DNA of 64,000 nucleotides from MED-G105 sp039814575 (GTDB taxonomy: Bacteria > Pseudomonadota > Alphaproteobacteria > Caulobacterales > Parvularculaceae), in assembly GCA_039814575.1 (NCBI GenBank), contig JBCCAY010000007.1:62001-126000 (forward strand). Reading direction: 5' to 3'. A program made the translations under genes and the position numbers. The notes beneath the pieces were generated by a model. The model ran no database searches and was not told the origin of the DNA. It worked only from the letters and a program-made list of their open reading frames with translations. Below are positions 9,631 through 19,406 of the stretch, piece after piece. How positions within the stretch are numbered: position 1 is the first letter of the stretch; every line of letters begins with the position of its first letter.

Positions 9631-12600
9631 CTAAGCAACTTCGCTCGCTATATCGCCGAGGATTTCCAAGATCTTCTTGCAGCCCCTGAGACGTGCCCGC
9701 TCATCCGGCCAATTTTGTTGGAACACCAATTTTTGATCGGGCCGTATCTTCAGCTCATAGGGCGCTGAAGAAATGTATTGCACCAGCCCAACCGGGTTCG
9801 CGAACGTATCGTTGCGGAAAGTGACAACGGCGCCCTTCGGCCCGGCGTCAATTTTGGCGACGCCGGCCGCGCGGCATTGCTCGCGAATGGCGACAATCTG
9901 CAACAGGTGCTCAACTTCCCGCGGCAACGCCCCGAACCGGTCAATCAATTCCGCCGCGAAGCCGTCAATATCGGCGCCCTCACGCAAATCGCCAAGGCGG
10001 CGATAAAGCCCCATGCGCACGCTAAGGTCGGTGATATAATCTTCAGGGATAAGAACCGCCGCGCCGATATTAATTTGCGGCGACCACTGATCGTCGCCCG
10101 CCGCTTCGCCTTCTTTCAATTGCGAGACGGCTTCCTCCAGCATGTGCTGATAGAGTTCAACGCCGACTTCTTTCACCTGACCGGACTGTTCCTCGCCCAA
10201 CAAATTGCCGGCGCCGCGAATATCGAGGTCGTGGGAGGCCAGCGTAAAGCCGGCGCCGAGCGTGTCGAGGGACTGCATCACTTTCAAGCGTTTCGCCGCA
10301 CCGCCAGTCATCGGCACGCGCGGGCTCGTCGTAAGATAGGCATAGGCGCGCAGTTTCGAACGCCCGACACGGCCCCGCAATTGGTAAAGCTGGGCGAGGC
10401 CGAAATTGTCCGCTCGGTGAATGATCATGGTGTTGGCGGTCGGGATATCGAGGCCAGATTCAATAATCGTCGTCGACACGAGCACATCGAACTTGCCGTC
10501 ATAGAAGGCGTTCATGATGTCTTCTAACTCGCCACCGGGCATTTGTCCGTGGGCGACTTGGAACTTCACTTCCGGCACGCTCTCGCGCAAGAACTCTTCA
10601 ACGCCGGCCAGATCGGCGACCCTCGGGGCGACGTAAAAGCTCTGCCCGCCGCGATAGTGTTCGCGCAACAGCGTTTCGCGGGCCACGACCGGATCAAATG
10701 GTCCGACTGTGGTGCGCACGGCGAGACGGTCCACTGGCGGCGTTGAAATGAGCGAGAGATCGCGGATGCCGCTCATGGCGAGTTGCAGCGTACGCGGGAT
10801 CGGCGTCGCCGTCAGCGTTAAAACGTGCGTGTCGGCGCGGTATTCCTTCAAGCGTTCTTTGTGCTTCACCCCGAAACGCTGTTCTTCGTCGATGATCAGC
10901 ATGCCGAGATCACGGAACGCGATGGACTTCGCCAACAGTGCATGGGTGCCGATGACGATGTCGACCGATCCGTCTGTCAGGCCAGCGCGGGTCGCATTGG
11001 CGTCCGCCGTCGAAACGAGCCGCGACAGCGGCCGCACATTCAACGGGAAGCCCTTAAAGCGCGCGGCGAAGTTCTTATAGTGTTGGCGCGCCAACAATGT
11101 CGTCGGGGCGATGACGGCGACTTGCCGACCGGTCATCGCGACGATGAACGCCGCGCGCAACGCCACTTCGGTTTTACCGAAGCCGACATCGCCGCAAACC
11201 AGGCGATCCATGGGCCGCCCCTTGGCGAGGTCTTCGACGACATCCGCGATGGCGTTTTCTTGATCTTCGGTCTCGGTATAAGGGAAGCGGGCGCAAAACT
11301 CATCATAAGCGCCCGACGGCGGCGAAAGGGCGTCAGCCTTTTTCATCTCGCGTTTGGCGGCGATGGCGATCAATTGCTCAGCGAGCATTTTGATCCGGGC
11401 GCGCATCTTTGCTTTACGACTTTGCCAAGCGGCGCCACCGAGCTTATCGAGCGGCGTGTTTGGATCATCGCTGCCGAAGCGCGAGAGAAGATCGATATTC
11501 TCTACCGGGAGAAAGAGTTTATCGCCGCCGGCGTATTCCAATTGCAGGCAGTCATGGGGCGCGCCTTGGATGTCGAGGGGTTTCAGGCCGCCATAGCGCC
11601 CGACGCCATGGTCCACGTGAACGATCAAATCGCCCACATCGAGGCTCGAAGCTTCGGTGAGAAAATTCTCCGCTTTCTTCCGCCGCCGCGAGCGCACCAA
11701 GCGGTCGCCGAGAATGTCTTGCTCAGAAATAAAAGCGAAGTCAGCGGTCTCGAAGCCTTTTTCCAAGCCCAGCACAACAACGCCGATGGGCGCAGATTTA
11801 GCCGACGCCCAATCCTCATAGACTTTCGCGCCGGCAAGGCCGTGATCGGCCAACACGCCGGCCATGCGATCGGCTGAGCCCGCCGACCAACAGGCGAGGA
11901 AGACGCGTTTGCCGGCTTCTTCGAGGTCCGCGACGTGGTCAATAACGCTGTCAAAGACATTGGTTTTATCGGCCGCGCGTTCCGCCGCGAAGCCCCGGCC
12001 GATCTTGCCGCCGAACGAAAACGCCCGCTTGCCCTCCGGCGGCGAGAACGGCGTTAGCGCACGGGTCGGAATAGCGTCCAAGCGTTGCGTCCATTCCTCC
12101 TTAGGCAGATAGAGCGCTTCCGGCGGCAAAGGACGATAAGCGGGCGCGGAAAACTCACCCTTCCCGGCCTTCTTGCCCGTGTCCGCTTTACCAGTGTCCG
12201 CGGAAACGTCGTCATTGCGCGCAGCATGATAGTCAGCCACTGCGTTGAACCGCTCCGATAGGGCGTCCTCGGATAAATGCTCTAAGAAAACGACGCCGTC
12301 GGCGATAAAGTCGAAAAGCGTGTCGGCGCCGCCATAATAAAGCGGCAGCCAATGCTCCATGCCGGCGTATTTTCGTCCGGCGCTCACCGCCTCATAGACG
12401 GGATCGTCCGTGCCGCCGCCAAACGTCTCGCGGAACCCGCGTCGGAATTGCGCGATGGTTTCTTCCGACAGCATCACTTCCGTCGCCGCGCCGAGGTCGA
12501 CTTGCGTCAATTGTTTGGTCGTCGTCTGCGTCGCCGGATCGAAGGCCCGCACGCTTTCTAACTGATCGCCGAAAAAGTCGAGCCGCAAAGGTTCATCAGC

Positions 12601-13176
12601 GCCCGGCGGGTAAATGTCGATGAGCCCACCGCGAACAGCGAACTCACCTGCTTCGCGCACCGTGCTCGCGCGGGCATAGCCGTTCGCCGCGAGATAGGCC
12701 GTGAGCGCGTCCATATCAACGCTCTCACCGGGCCGCGCGGAGAAGGCCGCGCCCTCGACCACCGCCCGTGGCGGCGTACGCTGCGATGCAGCGTTTACGG
12801 AGGAAATGAGAATGAGCGGTTTTTCATCGCCGTCAGCCGCTCGTTTCAATAGCACCGCGAGCGCCGCCATCCGCTGCGACGAGACGGCCGCGCTCGGCGA
12901 GGCGCGGTCATAGGGCAGACAGTCCCATGCCGGATAGGCGAGCTGGGGGATGTCGGGTGCGAAAAACTGCAAGGCGTCGGCCATCGCCGCCGCACCGCCG
13001 GCGTCGCGCGCGAGATACACCACGAGCCCGCCGCGGGTGCGGGCGGCGTCCGCAATGGCGAGCGCGTCAGCCCCATCCGGCGCGTCATGAACCGTTAGAG
13101 CGCCGTCAAGCGCCCAGGCGTCTTTTCCCGCCATGCGGGGCGTCGCTGAGGTCATTTTAGCCGGGGCGTTGGACAT
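9631..13176 (-). CDS. mfd: Transcription-repair coupling factor
   Basis: Mfd removes RNA polymerase stalled at DNA damage and recruits UvrA. This 1181-residue protein has the full domain set: the UvrB-like N-terminal region with RGGLIDIYPPG, and the polymerase-interaction domain around LIVHVDHGVGRYGGL. The RecG-like motor carries Walker A GDVGFGKTEVALR (about residue 658), the DEEQRFGVKHKER box (about 762) and LTATPIPRTL. The TRCF C-terminal domain ends with PREVEHLLQI and what follows. It converges with trpE, whose stop is only 17 bases away. The start is the ATG at 13176; its ribosome binding site is weak, and nearby in-frame Met codons are possible. Confidence 0.98.
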   Translation of the reverse strand: MSNAPAKMTSATPRMAGKDAWALDGALTVHDAPDGADALAIADAARTRGGLVVYLARDAGGAAAMADALQFFAPDIPQLAYPAWDCLPYDRASPSAAVSSQRMAALAVLLKRAADGDEKPLILISSVNAASQRTPPRAVVEGAAFSARPGESVDMDALTAYLAANGYARASTVREAGEFAVRGGLIDIYPPGADEPLRLDFFGDQLESVRAFDPATQTTTKQLTQVDLGAATEVMLSEETIAQFRRGFRETFGGGTDDPVYEAVSAGRKYAGMEHWLPLYYGGADTLFDFIADGVVFLEHLSEDALSERFNAVADYHAARNDDVSADTGKADTGKKAGKGEFSAPAYRPLPPEALYLPKEEWTQRLDAIPTRALTPFSPPEGKRAFSFGGKIGRGFAAERAADKTNVFDSVIDHVADLEEAGKRVFLACWSAGSADRMAGVLADHGLAGAKVYEDWASAKSAPIGVVVLGLEKGFETADFAFISEQDILGDRLVRSRRRKKAENFLTEASSLDVGDLIVHVDHGVGRYGGLKPLDIQGAPHDCLQLEYAGGDKLFLPVENIDLLSRFGSDDPNTPLDKLGGAAWQSRKAKMRARIKMLAEQLIAIAAKREMKKADALSPPSGAYDEFCARFPYTETEDQENAIADVVEDLAKGRPMDRLVCGDVGFGKTEVALRAAFIVAMTGRQVAVIAPTTLLARQHYKNFAARFKGFPLNVRPLSRLVSTADANATRAGLTDGSVDIVIGTHALLAKSIAFRDLGMLIIDEEQRFGVKHKERLKEYRADTHVLTLTATPIPRTLQLAMSGIRDLSLISTPPVDRLAVRTTVGPFDPVVARETLLREHYRGGQSFYVAPRVADLAGVEEFLRESVPEVKFQVAHGQMPGGELEDIMNAFYDGKFDVLVSTTIIESGLDIPTANTMIIHRADNFGLAQLYQLRGRVGRSKLRAYAYLTTSPRVPMTGGAAKRLKVMQSLDTLGAGFTLASHDLDIRGAGNLLGEEQSGQVKEVGVELYQHMLEEAVSQLKEGEAAGDDQWSPQINIGAAVLIPEDYITDLSVRMGLYRRLGDLREGADIDGFAAELIDRFGALPREVEHLLQIVAIREQCRAAGVAKIDAGPKGAVVTFRNDTFANPVGLVQYISSAPYELKIRPDQKLVFQQNWPDERARLRGCKKILEILGDIASEVA

Positions 13177-13366
13177 AAGGCTTTTCGTTGGGGCTTTTCG
13201 CGATCATATGGAGAATGAGCGGCACGGCGTACCGGCTCACGCAGCAAGGATCAAGCAGCAGCAGGGGCGAAAACGCGCCTAGCGGCTATTCGCGGCGCCA
13301 ATAGCTTCCACCCTAGCCGATCTCGCTGTTTCGAGCGCTTCTGGTGATAAAGCAACAAAGACCTAG

Positions 13367-14181
13367 TTACTCTTTATACCAAACAATTTGCGAGCCCGAC
13401 GCCAAGAGCTGGCCGTTGCGCCCCCACAGTTGCATGTCCTGGTCATGAAAATTGGCGTTAAAGCGTTTGGCGTCAGCGACACCTAATAACGGCGCGGCGC
13501 CTTGCGCGGTGATTTCCTCGCGCGTGCCGTGGAAATAGGTGTCAGCGAAACCGTGCCGTTAGGGATTAACGCACCGCGCGCATGCAACAACCGGAAAAAG
13601 AAACTGTCGGAGAGCGCCGCTAAGCCCAGATAATCTAACAACCGGTCAGGCGCGTCTTTCACCCACATCCTGGTTCGCGGCGAACGCGGCGGATCAAGCG
13701 GCGCCGGCGCGAGCGTCATTTCGCCGTCGAAAAACCGAAACTCATAGCATTGCACCCAAGGCGTAAAAGCCGCATTGGTGAGAGGCTCAACCGATTCATA
13801 GGCCGGCGCTTCCGGCATTTTGACAACGTCATAGGCGAACGTTTCGCGGCGAACGCCCATCAAAACCGTCGCGGTCGCTCGCGTTTCATCCTCTTGATTA
13901 AGCTCTAACATCCAATGCTGGGTGTGCTTTCCGGTCCGGACGCATTTCGTGGCGATCTCGAACGACCCCGTCTTTATGGCTGCGCAGAAATTCACCGTCA
14001 TCGACGCCGGATCGCCGTGAGCCGCACCGTCTTCCAACACCGCGCGCAACAAGGTCGCGGCGATAACACCGCCGAACGGGCCGACGATATTTAGATAGTC
14101 GGGAGAGGTTTCACCGGACCACCGCCCTGCCCCTAACGGCCTAATCGCGGTTGCAATATCGAGAGCGTGGGCATCCGTCAT
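13367..14181 (-). pseudogene. Acyl-CoA thioesterase (hot-dog fold), frameshifted near its 3' end
   Basis: The intact frame starts at the ATG at 14181, with a GAGGA site in front, and gives a double hot-dog thioesterase: SPDYLNIVGPFGGVIAATLL, then FCAAIKTGSFEIATKCVRTG. After the codons for GTVSLT (about position 13545) this frame runs into basic residues and stops at 13483. The next frame continues the family sequence perfectly: DTYFHGTREE, then DQDMQLWGRNGQLLASGSQI and WYKE before a stop at 13367-13369. One base appears to be missing just before the Asp codon. It is either a true disabling mutation or a sequencing error. Restored, the protein would be about 271 residues. Confidence 0.85.
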
Positions 14182-14244
14182 GCGGGGTCCTCGTGCGGGC
14201 TTTGCGCAGTGGGCGCGCAAGCGGAAATCTTATATTTAAATGGG

Positions 14245-14562
14245 CTACTCGGGCGCGGTGAGCTTCGACACATCGAAAGCGCACAGGCGCTCAAACACCG
14301 GCCCCGAGACGTTCGCCGGCGGTTCAGTTCGCCCGCTCGCCCAATTGTAGAGGTCATGGTCGGACATCGCCAATAGCTCTTCGAACTCATCAAGTTCGGC
14401 GACCGTCATCGTCGGCACATTCTCAGCGGCGAACCCGCCAATCAAGAAATCCGCCTCGCGAAACCCGCGGTACTTCGCACGATAAAGAAGACGTTTGCGA
14501 CGGTCTTCGAGGCTTTCATGCGGATTTACACTCGTGTTTTTTGGATCGGATGAGTCTGTCAT
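14245..14562 (-). CDS. sdhE: SdhE/SDHAF2-type flavinylation factor
   Basis: A 105-residue protein of the DUF339 (SdhE, mitochondrial SDHAF2) family that helps attach FAD covalently to succinate dehydrogenase SdhA. The hallmark RGFRE is at residues 32-36 within RRKRLLYRAKYRGFREAD, and the later LAMSDHDLYNW segment is typical. Placement beside mfd and recG is common in alphaproteobacteria. It is divergent from recG, with 63 bases between the starts. There is a ~20-residue polar N-terminal extension before the conserved helix bundle. Confidence 0.93.
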   Translation of the reverse strand: MTDSSDPKNTSVNPHESLEDRRKRLLYRAKYRGFREADFLIGGFAAENVPTMTVAELDEFEELLAMSDHDLYNWASGRTEPPANVSGPVFERLCAFDVSKLTAPE

Positions 14563-14625
14563 GGGAAAACGCTAGCGCGCCTCGGCCTTGTCGCCAAGCC
14601 GGGCTTCACTTTATGACCAGAAGCC

Positions 14626-16719
14626 ATGCGGCCGGCTCTTCTCAATCCCCTTTTCGCGCAAACGACGCGGCTTGCCGGCGTTGGGCCGAAAATCGCGGGG
14701 CTTATGGAAAAAGTCGCGGGGCCGGCGATCGTCGACCTGCTACTGACCGCGCCGATTTCCTTCATCGACCGGTCCCGGCGGCCAAGCGTCGCAGAAGCCG
14801 TCATCGGCGAGCGCGCGACGCTTCTTGTGCGTGTCGACGCCCACAAACCGTCCAGCGATCGACGACGCCCCTATCGCGTCGTCTGCGCCGACGAGACGGG
14901 GTTTATCTCCCTCGTATTTTTTCACGCCCGCGCGGATTATTTGGAGAAGATGCTGCCCGAAGGCGAAATGCGCCTCATCAGCGGCATGATCGGCGATTAT
15001 AGCGGCGGCAAGCAAATGGCGCATCCGGATCATATCGTCGATCCCGCGAAGCCCGATGAGATGCCTCTCTTTGAACCGGTATACCCGCTAACGGCCGGCC
15101 TCACCCAAGGCGTGATGGCCAAAGCGATGCGCGCCGCCGCCGCCGGCGCGGCGGACCTACCAGAATGGCAAGACGCCAGCTGGCTGCAGCAAAATAAGTG
15201 GCCGTCTTGGCGCGAGGCGATCCACTCCCTGCACGCGCCGGAGAGCACGGCCGACTTATCCCCCGCGAGCGTCGCACGCCAACGCCTCGCCTATGATGAG
15301 CTTCTCGCCAATCAATTGGCGCTGGCGCTTATCCGACGCTCACGGAAGAAATCCCAAGGCCGCGCTTTGCCGACTGCGACGGCGTTGCGGGAAAAGGCGC
15401 GCGCGGCGCTGCCCTTCTCTTTAACGGGGTCGCAAGAGAGCGTCCTCACCGACATCGACGCCGACATGGCCGGCCCCGACCGGATGGTCCGTCTCGTGCA
15501 AGGCGATGTCGGCTCAGGTAAAACGCTGGTCGCCTTTTTCGCCATGCTGAACGCCGCCGAAGCGGGCGCGCAAGCCGCCTTAATGGCCCCAACAGAAATC
15601 CTCGCGCGCCAACACCTTGCCTCGCTCGCCCCCCTCGCCGACGCGTGCGGGCTGACGCTAGCGCTTCTCACTGGCCGCGACAAACCGAAAGAACGCGAAG
15701 CGACACTGACCGGCGTCGCTCGCGGCTATGTGGACATCGTCATCGGCACGCACGCGCTCTTTCAAGAAAGCGTTGTGTTCAAAAACCTCGGCCTTGTCGT
15801 CGTCGACGAACAACACCGCTTCGGCGTACGCCAGCGGCTGGCGCTGTCGGACAAGGGAGGCGAAACCGGCGACAACGCGCACATTCTCGTAATGACAGCG
15901 ACGCCAATCCCGCGCACCCTCGCCCTCACCGCCTATGGTGACATGGACGTCAGCGCCATCACCGAGAAGCCGCCGGGTCGCAAACCCATCGCCACGCGGA
16001 TTATTCCGCTTGAACGCCTCGAGGACATCGTCGCCGCCGTGGCGCGCGCGATGGAGAAAGGCGAGCAAGTCTATTGGGTCTGCCCACTTGTCGAAGAGTC
16101 GGAAGTCATGGCGCTCACCGCAGCTGAGGACCGCTTCGCGTACTTGAAAGCGCATTTTGGCGACGCGGTCGGCCTTGTTCACGGCAAAATGCCGGGAGCC
16201 GAGAAGGACGCCGTCATGGAGGCGTTCCACCGCGGGCAATTGTCGGTGTTGATCGCAACGACGGTGATCGAAGTCGGCGTCGACGCGCCGAACGCCACCG
16301 CCATCGTTATAGAACACGCAGAACGGTTCGGCCTGGCGCAATTGCACCAGTTGCGCGGCAGGGTCGGACGTGGGGGCAAAGCAGGCGCATGCCTCTTGCT
16401 CTATAAAGGCCCGCTCAAAGAAACCGCCAAAGCGCGTCTGGAGATTTTGCGCGAGACCGAAGACGGGTTTCGCATCGCGGAGGAGGATTTGCGCTTGAGG
16501 GGCGCCGGCGATCTTTTGGGCGCGGCCCAGTCCGGCTTGCCGCGGTTTCAAATCGCGGACGCGGCCGCACACAGCGCTTTGTTAAAAGCTGCGCGCGACG
16601 ACGCGGCGTTGATATTAGACAAGAACCCAAGCTTAGCCGGCGAACGCGGCGCAGCGTTGTTGGCGCTTCTTTATCTTTTTCGTCGCGACGACGCTGTGAA
16701 ACTGATGAACGCCGGCTGA
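14626..16719 (+). CDS. recG: ATP-dependent DNA helicase RecG
   Basis: RecG remodels stalled replication forks and recombination intermediates. The 697-residue protein opens with the wedge/OB domain (RPALLNPLF, LAGVGPKIA). It has motor motifs GDVGSGKTLVAFF (Walker A, about residue 294), APTEILARQHL, DEQHRFGVRQR (about 393) and MTATPIPRTLALT. The helicase C-terminal half has VIEVGVDAPNAT and QLRGRVGRGG. The RecG-specific end (EDLRLRGAGDLLG) is present. It converges with the DUF502 gene, with only 4 bases between their stops. Confidence 0.98.
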   Translation: MRPALLNPLFAQTTRLAGVGPKIAGLMEKVAGPAIVDLLLTAPISFIDRSRRPSVAEAVIGERATLLVRVDAHKPSSDRRRPYRVVCADETGFISLVFFHARADYLEKMLPEGEMRLISGMIGDYSGGKQMAHPDHIVDPAKPDEMPLFEPVYPLTAGLTQGVMAKAMRAAAAGAADLPEWQDASWLQQNKWPSWREAIHSLHAPESTADLSPASVARQRLAYDELLANQLALALIRRSRKKSQGRALPTATALREKARAALPFSLTGSQESVLTDIDADMAGPDRMVRLVQGDVGSGKTLVAFFAMLNAAEAGAQAALMAPTEILARQHLASLAPLADACGLTLALLTGRDKPKEREATLTGVARGYVDIVIGTHALFQESVVFKNLGLVVVDEQHRFGVRQRLALSDKGGETGDNAHILVMTATPIPRTLALTAYGDMDVSAITEKPPGRKPIATRIIPLERLEDIVAAVARAMEKGEQVYWVCPLVEESEVMALTAAEDRFAYLKAHFGDAVGLVHGKMPGAEKDAVMEAFHRGQLSVLIATTVIEVGVDAPNATAIVIEHAERFGLAQLHQLRGRVGRGGKAGACLLLYKGPLKETAKARLEILRETEDGFRIAEEDLRLRGAGDLLGAAQSGLPRFQIADAAAHSALLKAARDDAALILDKNPSLAGERGAALLALLYLFRRDDAVKLMNAG

Positions 16720-16723
16720 GCGC

Positions 16724-17536
16724 CTAGCTTCCGAAGAGCCGGCGTTTTTTGTTATCGCCAGCCGTGCGGGCCGCAGCTTCTTCGAGGCGTTTCACCGCGT
16801 CTTCCGCGTCGGGTTGTTCCGGCAGAACAAGCCCTAGCGAAAACACTGCTTTCGCAGCGTCTTCAACAGACATCTCAAGCGGACGCATCTCGGCGCGCGG
16901 GATAAACAGTAAAAAGCCCGACGTGGGGTTCGGCACCGTCGGAATAAAGACGCTGGTCAACTGCGCGCCCTGGTCGTCCAATAGGTCGCGAACCTCGCCC
17001 TTGGTTTCGCCAACGACAAATGCAATCACCCAAGCGCCCGGCCTCGGGTATTGAACAAGGGCGACCTCTTTGAACGACCGTTCCGATTGCTGCAGCGCCG
17101 TTTCAAAGACATTCTTGAAGAAGCGATAGAGATTTCGGACGACCGGAACTGAATCGAAAATGTTCTCGCCAGCGTTGATGAAGGCACGACCCACAAAGTT
17201 CTTGGCCGAGGCGCCAAGAATGATGATGGCGATGAACGCGATCAACACGCCGAAACCGGGAATGGCGCGGGTTAGTGTTTCAACGGTGCTGTCGCCAGCG
17301 GGGAGAAAATTCTTCACGAAGGTGTCGAGCCGCGTCATCGGCCCGGTGACGAACCAATAGACGAGCGCAGCGGTGATGCTGATCGGCGCGACGACGACGA
17401 TGCCCGCGAGAAAGCTCGACCACAGACTGCCGAGCACGCTTTGCTTCGACGGCTTAATTAAGTCGTGGGAGCGCTCTCCACCCGCGTCATTTCGGTCTTT
17501 GCGGTCGGTCTCGCCTGTATGCGGCCCATTCGCCAT
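16724..17536 (-). CDS. DUF502 family inner-membrane protein
   Basis: A 270-residue member of the DUF502 family, conserved in proteobacteria and without a firm role. Two membrane helices are visible (about 42-63 with AGIVVVAPISITAALVYWFV, and about 93-110). A soluble domain follows with the family's VPVVRNLYRFFK and VFIPTVPNPTSGFLLFIP motifs. It ends in a charged Ala/Lys/Arg tail. An AGGA site lies about 11 bases before the ATG. Confidence 0.88.
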   Translation of the reverse strand: MANGPHTGETDRKDRNDAGGERSHDLIKPSKQSVLGSLWSSFLAGIVVVAPISITAALVYWFVTGPMTRLDTFVKNFLPAGDSTVETLTRAIPGFGVLIAFIAIIILGASAKNFVGRAFINAGENIFDSVPVVRNLYRFFKNVFETALQQSERSFKEVALVQYPRPGAWVIAFVVGETKGEVRDLLDDQGAQLTSVFIPTVPNPTSGFLLFIPRAEMRPLEMSVEDAAKAVFSLGLVLPEQPDAEDAVKRLEEAAARTAGDNKKRRLFGS

Positions 17537-18013
17537 TTGTCGTCAATCCTAACTTCTACGCTGCATATTCCGACGGCGCAGGACCGTCAGACATCTATTT
17601 TATATTGAGACTGTCATCCAGCTCTTAACGCGGCCGCGCTTATCGATTCCGACGTCAACATTTTATCGACGCCACTTTGTAATCGCCGTCGTACGACGAC
17701 ATTTCACACGCGCCAACGCGACAGGTGACAGCACGTTGGCGGGCTCAGCCATGTCATCAGCGCAATCGCTGTCTGGCAATGGGGCGACATTTAAGAATTC
17801 ACTCATAATCGTTTAAGACCCGATACACGCATTTCATCTTAAGGCGGGACTGAATCGGTCAAGACGCCCCGAGCTAGAAAGACGAGATAGAAAAACGGCT
17901 TCGGCGAGTATGCATTGAAAAACGGCGCCGACTTGGCCTAATTCAGACAAAGACACGAAACTCCAGCGGCGCCGCCGCGACAGTGCCGCGACAGTGCGCT
18001 AAGCGAGAGCACA
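17537..18013. other. Intergenic region upstream of the DUF3089 gene
   Basis: About 477 bases between the divergent DUF502 and DUF3089 genes. It is more AT-rich than its surroundings, and no open frame in it has a credible start or family resemblance. I see no tRNA, clear hairpin or repeat. Confidence 0.4.
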
Positions 18014-19366
18014 GTGAGCGAGAAACCGGTCAGCCCCCCTCCCTTAGACGACGGCGCGGCGCGCGCTGAGAAAACCAACGCCGATTCGAAAACGGCGGAC
18101 GAACGGCGCTCCCCCCGTGGTCGGAGGCCGATTTGGCCAATGGCGGCGACGGCCCTCGCCACAGGCGGCGTCGTGATAGTCACGCTCATTCTATTGTTTC
18201 AGGACAATCTGATGCGGTTTTACTTTAAACCGCGAACACCCTTCCAAATCACCGAGCCGCCGCAACAGCCTGACTATCGCAGTAGAGCGGCGTGGGTGCT
18301 TTGGCCGGATGCTCCATCCACCGCGCCCAAAACCATCCAGACCTCGACAGTTCCGACCTTGCGCGAGGCTGGCGCCGGCGCGCGAGCAGACGTGTTCTAC
18401 GTTCACTCAACGACCTATTATGCGTCGAAAAGCTGGAACGCCCCCATAGACGATCAACAGTCAGCCGCAGAAACGAGACTGATCGCAGCGCCCAACGAAG
18501 CGGGTCCGTTTTTAGATATTGGTCGCGTCTTTGCGCCAAGCTATCGCCAGGCGACGTTAGCAACGCAATTCACCCATAAGTATGACGCCATGGCGGCTCG
18601 GGCGACGGCCTACAGCGACGTTCGCGCCGCCTTCAAAGTGTTCTTAGAGGCCAACAATGAAGAACGACCGATATTCCTTGTGGGGTATGAACAAGGCGCG
18701 CTTCACACAATGGGCCTATTGAAGGAATTTTTCGACGGCGAGGACAATCAGCTGCGACGACGCCTCGCTACCGCCTATTTGATAGGACAATCAGCGCCGA
18801 AAAAGTTGTTCGACGAAATGACGCCGGCTCTGCCCGTTTGCGCCAATCAGAAAGCGGTGCGATGCGTCGTCGCTTTCACGGATTTCGAAGAGCGCTTTGG
18901 CAGTGAAATTTCGCGGGCGCGCAACCGATCTATTCTGTGGACCGACGACATCGTCCAGGAGTCCGCTGAGTTTGAACCGCTCGTGTGCGTTAATCCCCTG
19001 AATTGGCGACAGGACGCCGGGCCAGTATCAGCGAAACGCCATCATGGCGCTGCGTCGGCGACAGGTCTCGGCCCCAATGCGCCGGCGCCGGTGGTTTCCA
19101 ACGCCATCGGTGCAGCCTGCGTCGACGGCGTATTGATCACCGACAAACCGCGCCAACCCTATATGCGCCGCAGCCCGTGGTTCGGCGAAAAATGGAAAGC
19201 CCGCCCCTACAATTTATTTTACCAGGATCTCGCCGATAACGCTGCGCTGCGGCGCGCGGCGCTTGCGGTTCAACTAGAAGAAGAAGCGCGGTTCTTAAAA
19301 CCCATTGGACAAAACATCGACATCGGCGCAGCGCCCATCCATAAAGTGCCCAAAACCACCCGCTGA
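18014..19366 (+). CDS. DUF3089 domain protein with an altered nucleophile motif
   Basis: A 450-residue DUF3089 protein, a branch of the alpha/beta-hydrolase superfamily. It has a 43-residue charged cytoplasmic start, one membrane helix (about 44-62) and a large extracytoplasmic domain with ADVFYVHSTTYY (125-136) and WNAPIDD. Where relatives have a nucleophile elbow of the form GHSQG, this one reads GYEQG (224-228), with Glu226 in place of Ser. It may therefore lack hydrolase activity or use another residue. It begins with GTG. galU follows 40 bases after its stop. Confidence 0.85.
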   Translation: MSEKPVSPPPLDDGAARAEKTNADSKTADERRSPRGRRPIWPMAATALATGGVVIVTLILLFQDNLMRFYFKPRTPFQITEPPQQPDYRSRAAWVLWPDAPSTAPKTIQTSTVPTLREAGAGARADVFYVHSTTYYASKSWNAPIDDQQSAAETRLIAAPNEAGPFLDIGRVFAPSYRQATLATQFTHKYDAMAARATAYSDVRAAFKVFLEANNEERPIFLVGYEQGALHTMGLLKEFFDGEDNQLRRRLATAYLIGQSAPKKLFDEMTPALPVCANQKAVRCVVAFTDFEERFGSEISRARNRSILWTDDIVQESAEFEPLVCVNPLNWRQDAGPVSAKRHHGAASATGLGPNAPAPVVSNAIGAACVDGVLITDKPRQPYMRRSPWFGEKWKARPYNLFYQDLADNAALRRAALAVQLEEEARFLKPIGQNIDIGAAPIHKVPKTTR

Positions 19367-19406
19367 ACGGCCATACAAACCGTTAAGCCCCATCTACGGA
19401 ACACCC

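Noticed and set aside
17537..18013. Possible tRNA or small RNA gene
   Set aside because: No cloverleaf arms or CCA-like end; nothing beyond AT-rich sequence.
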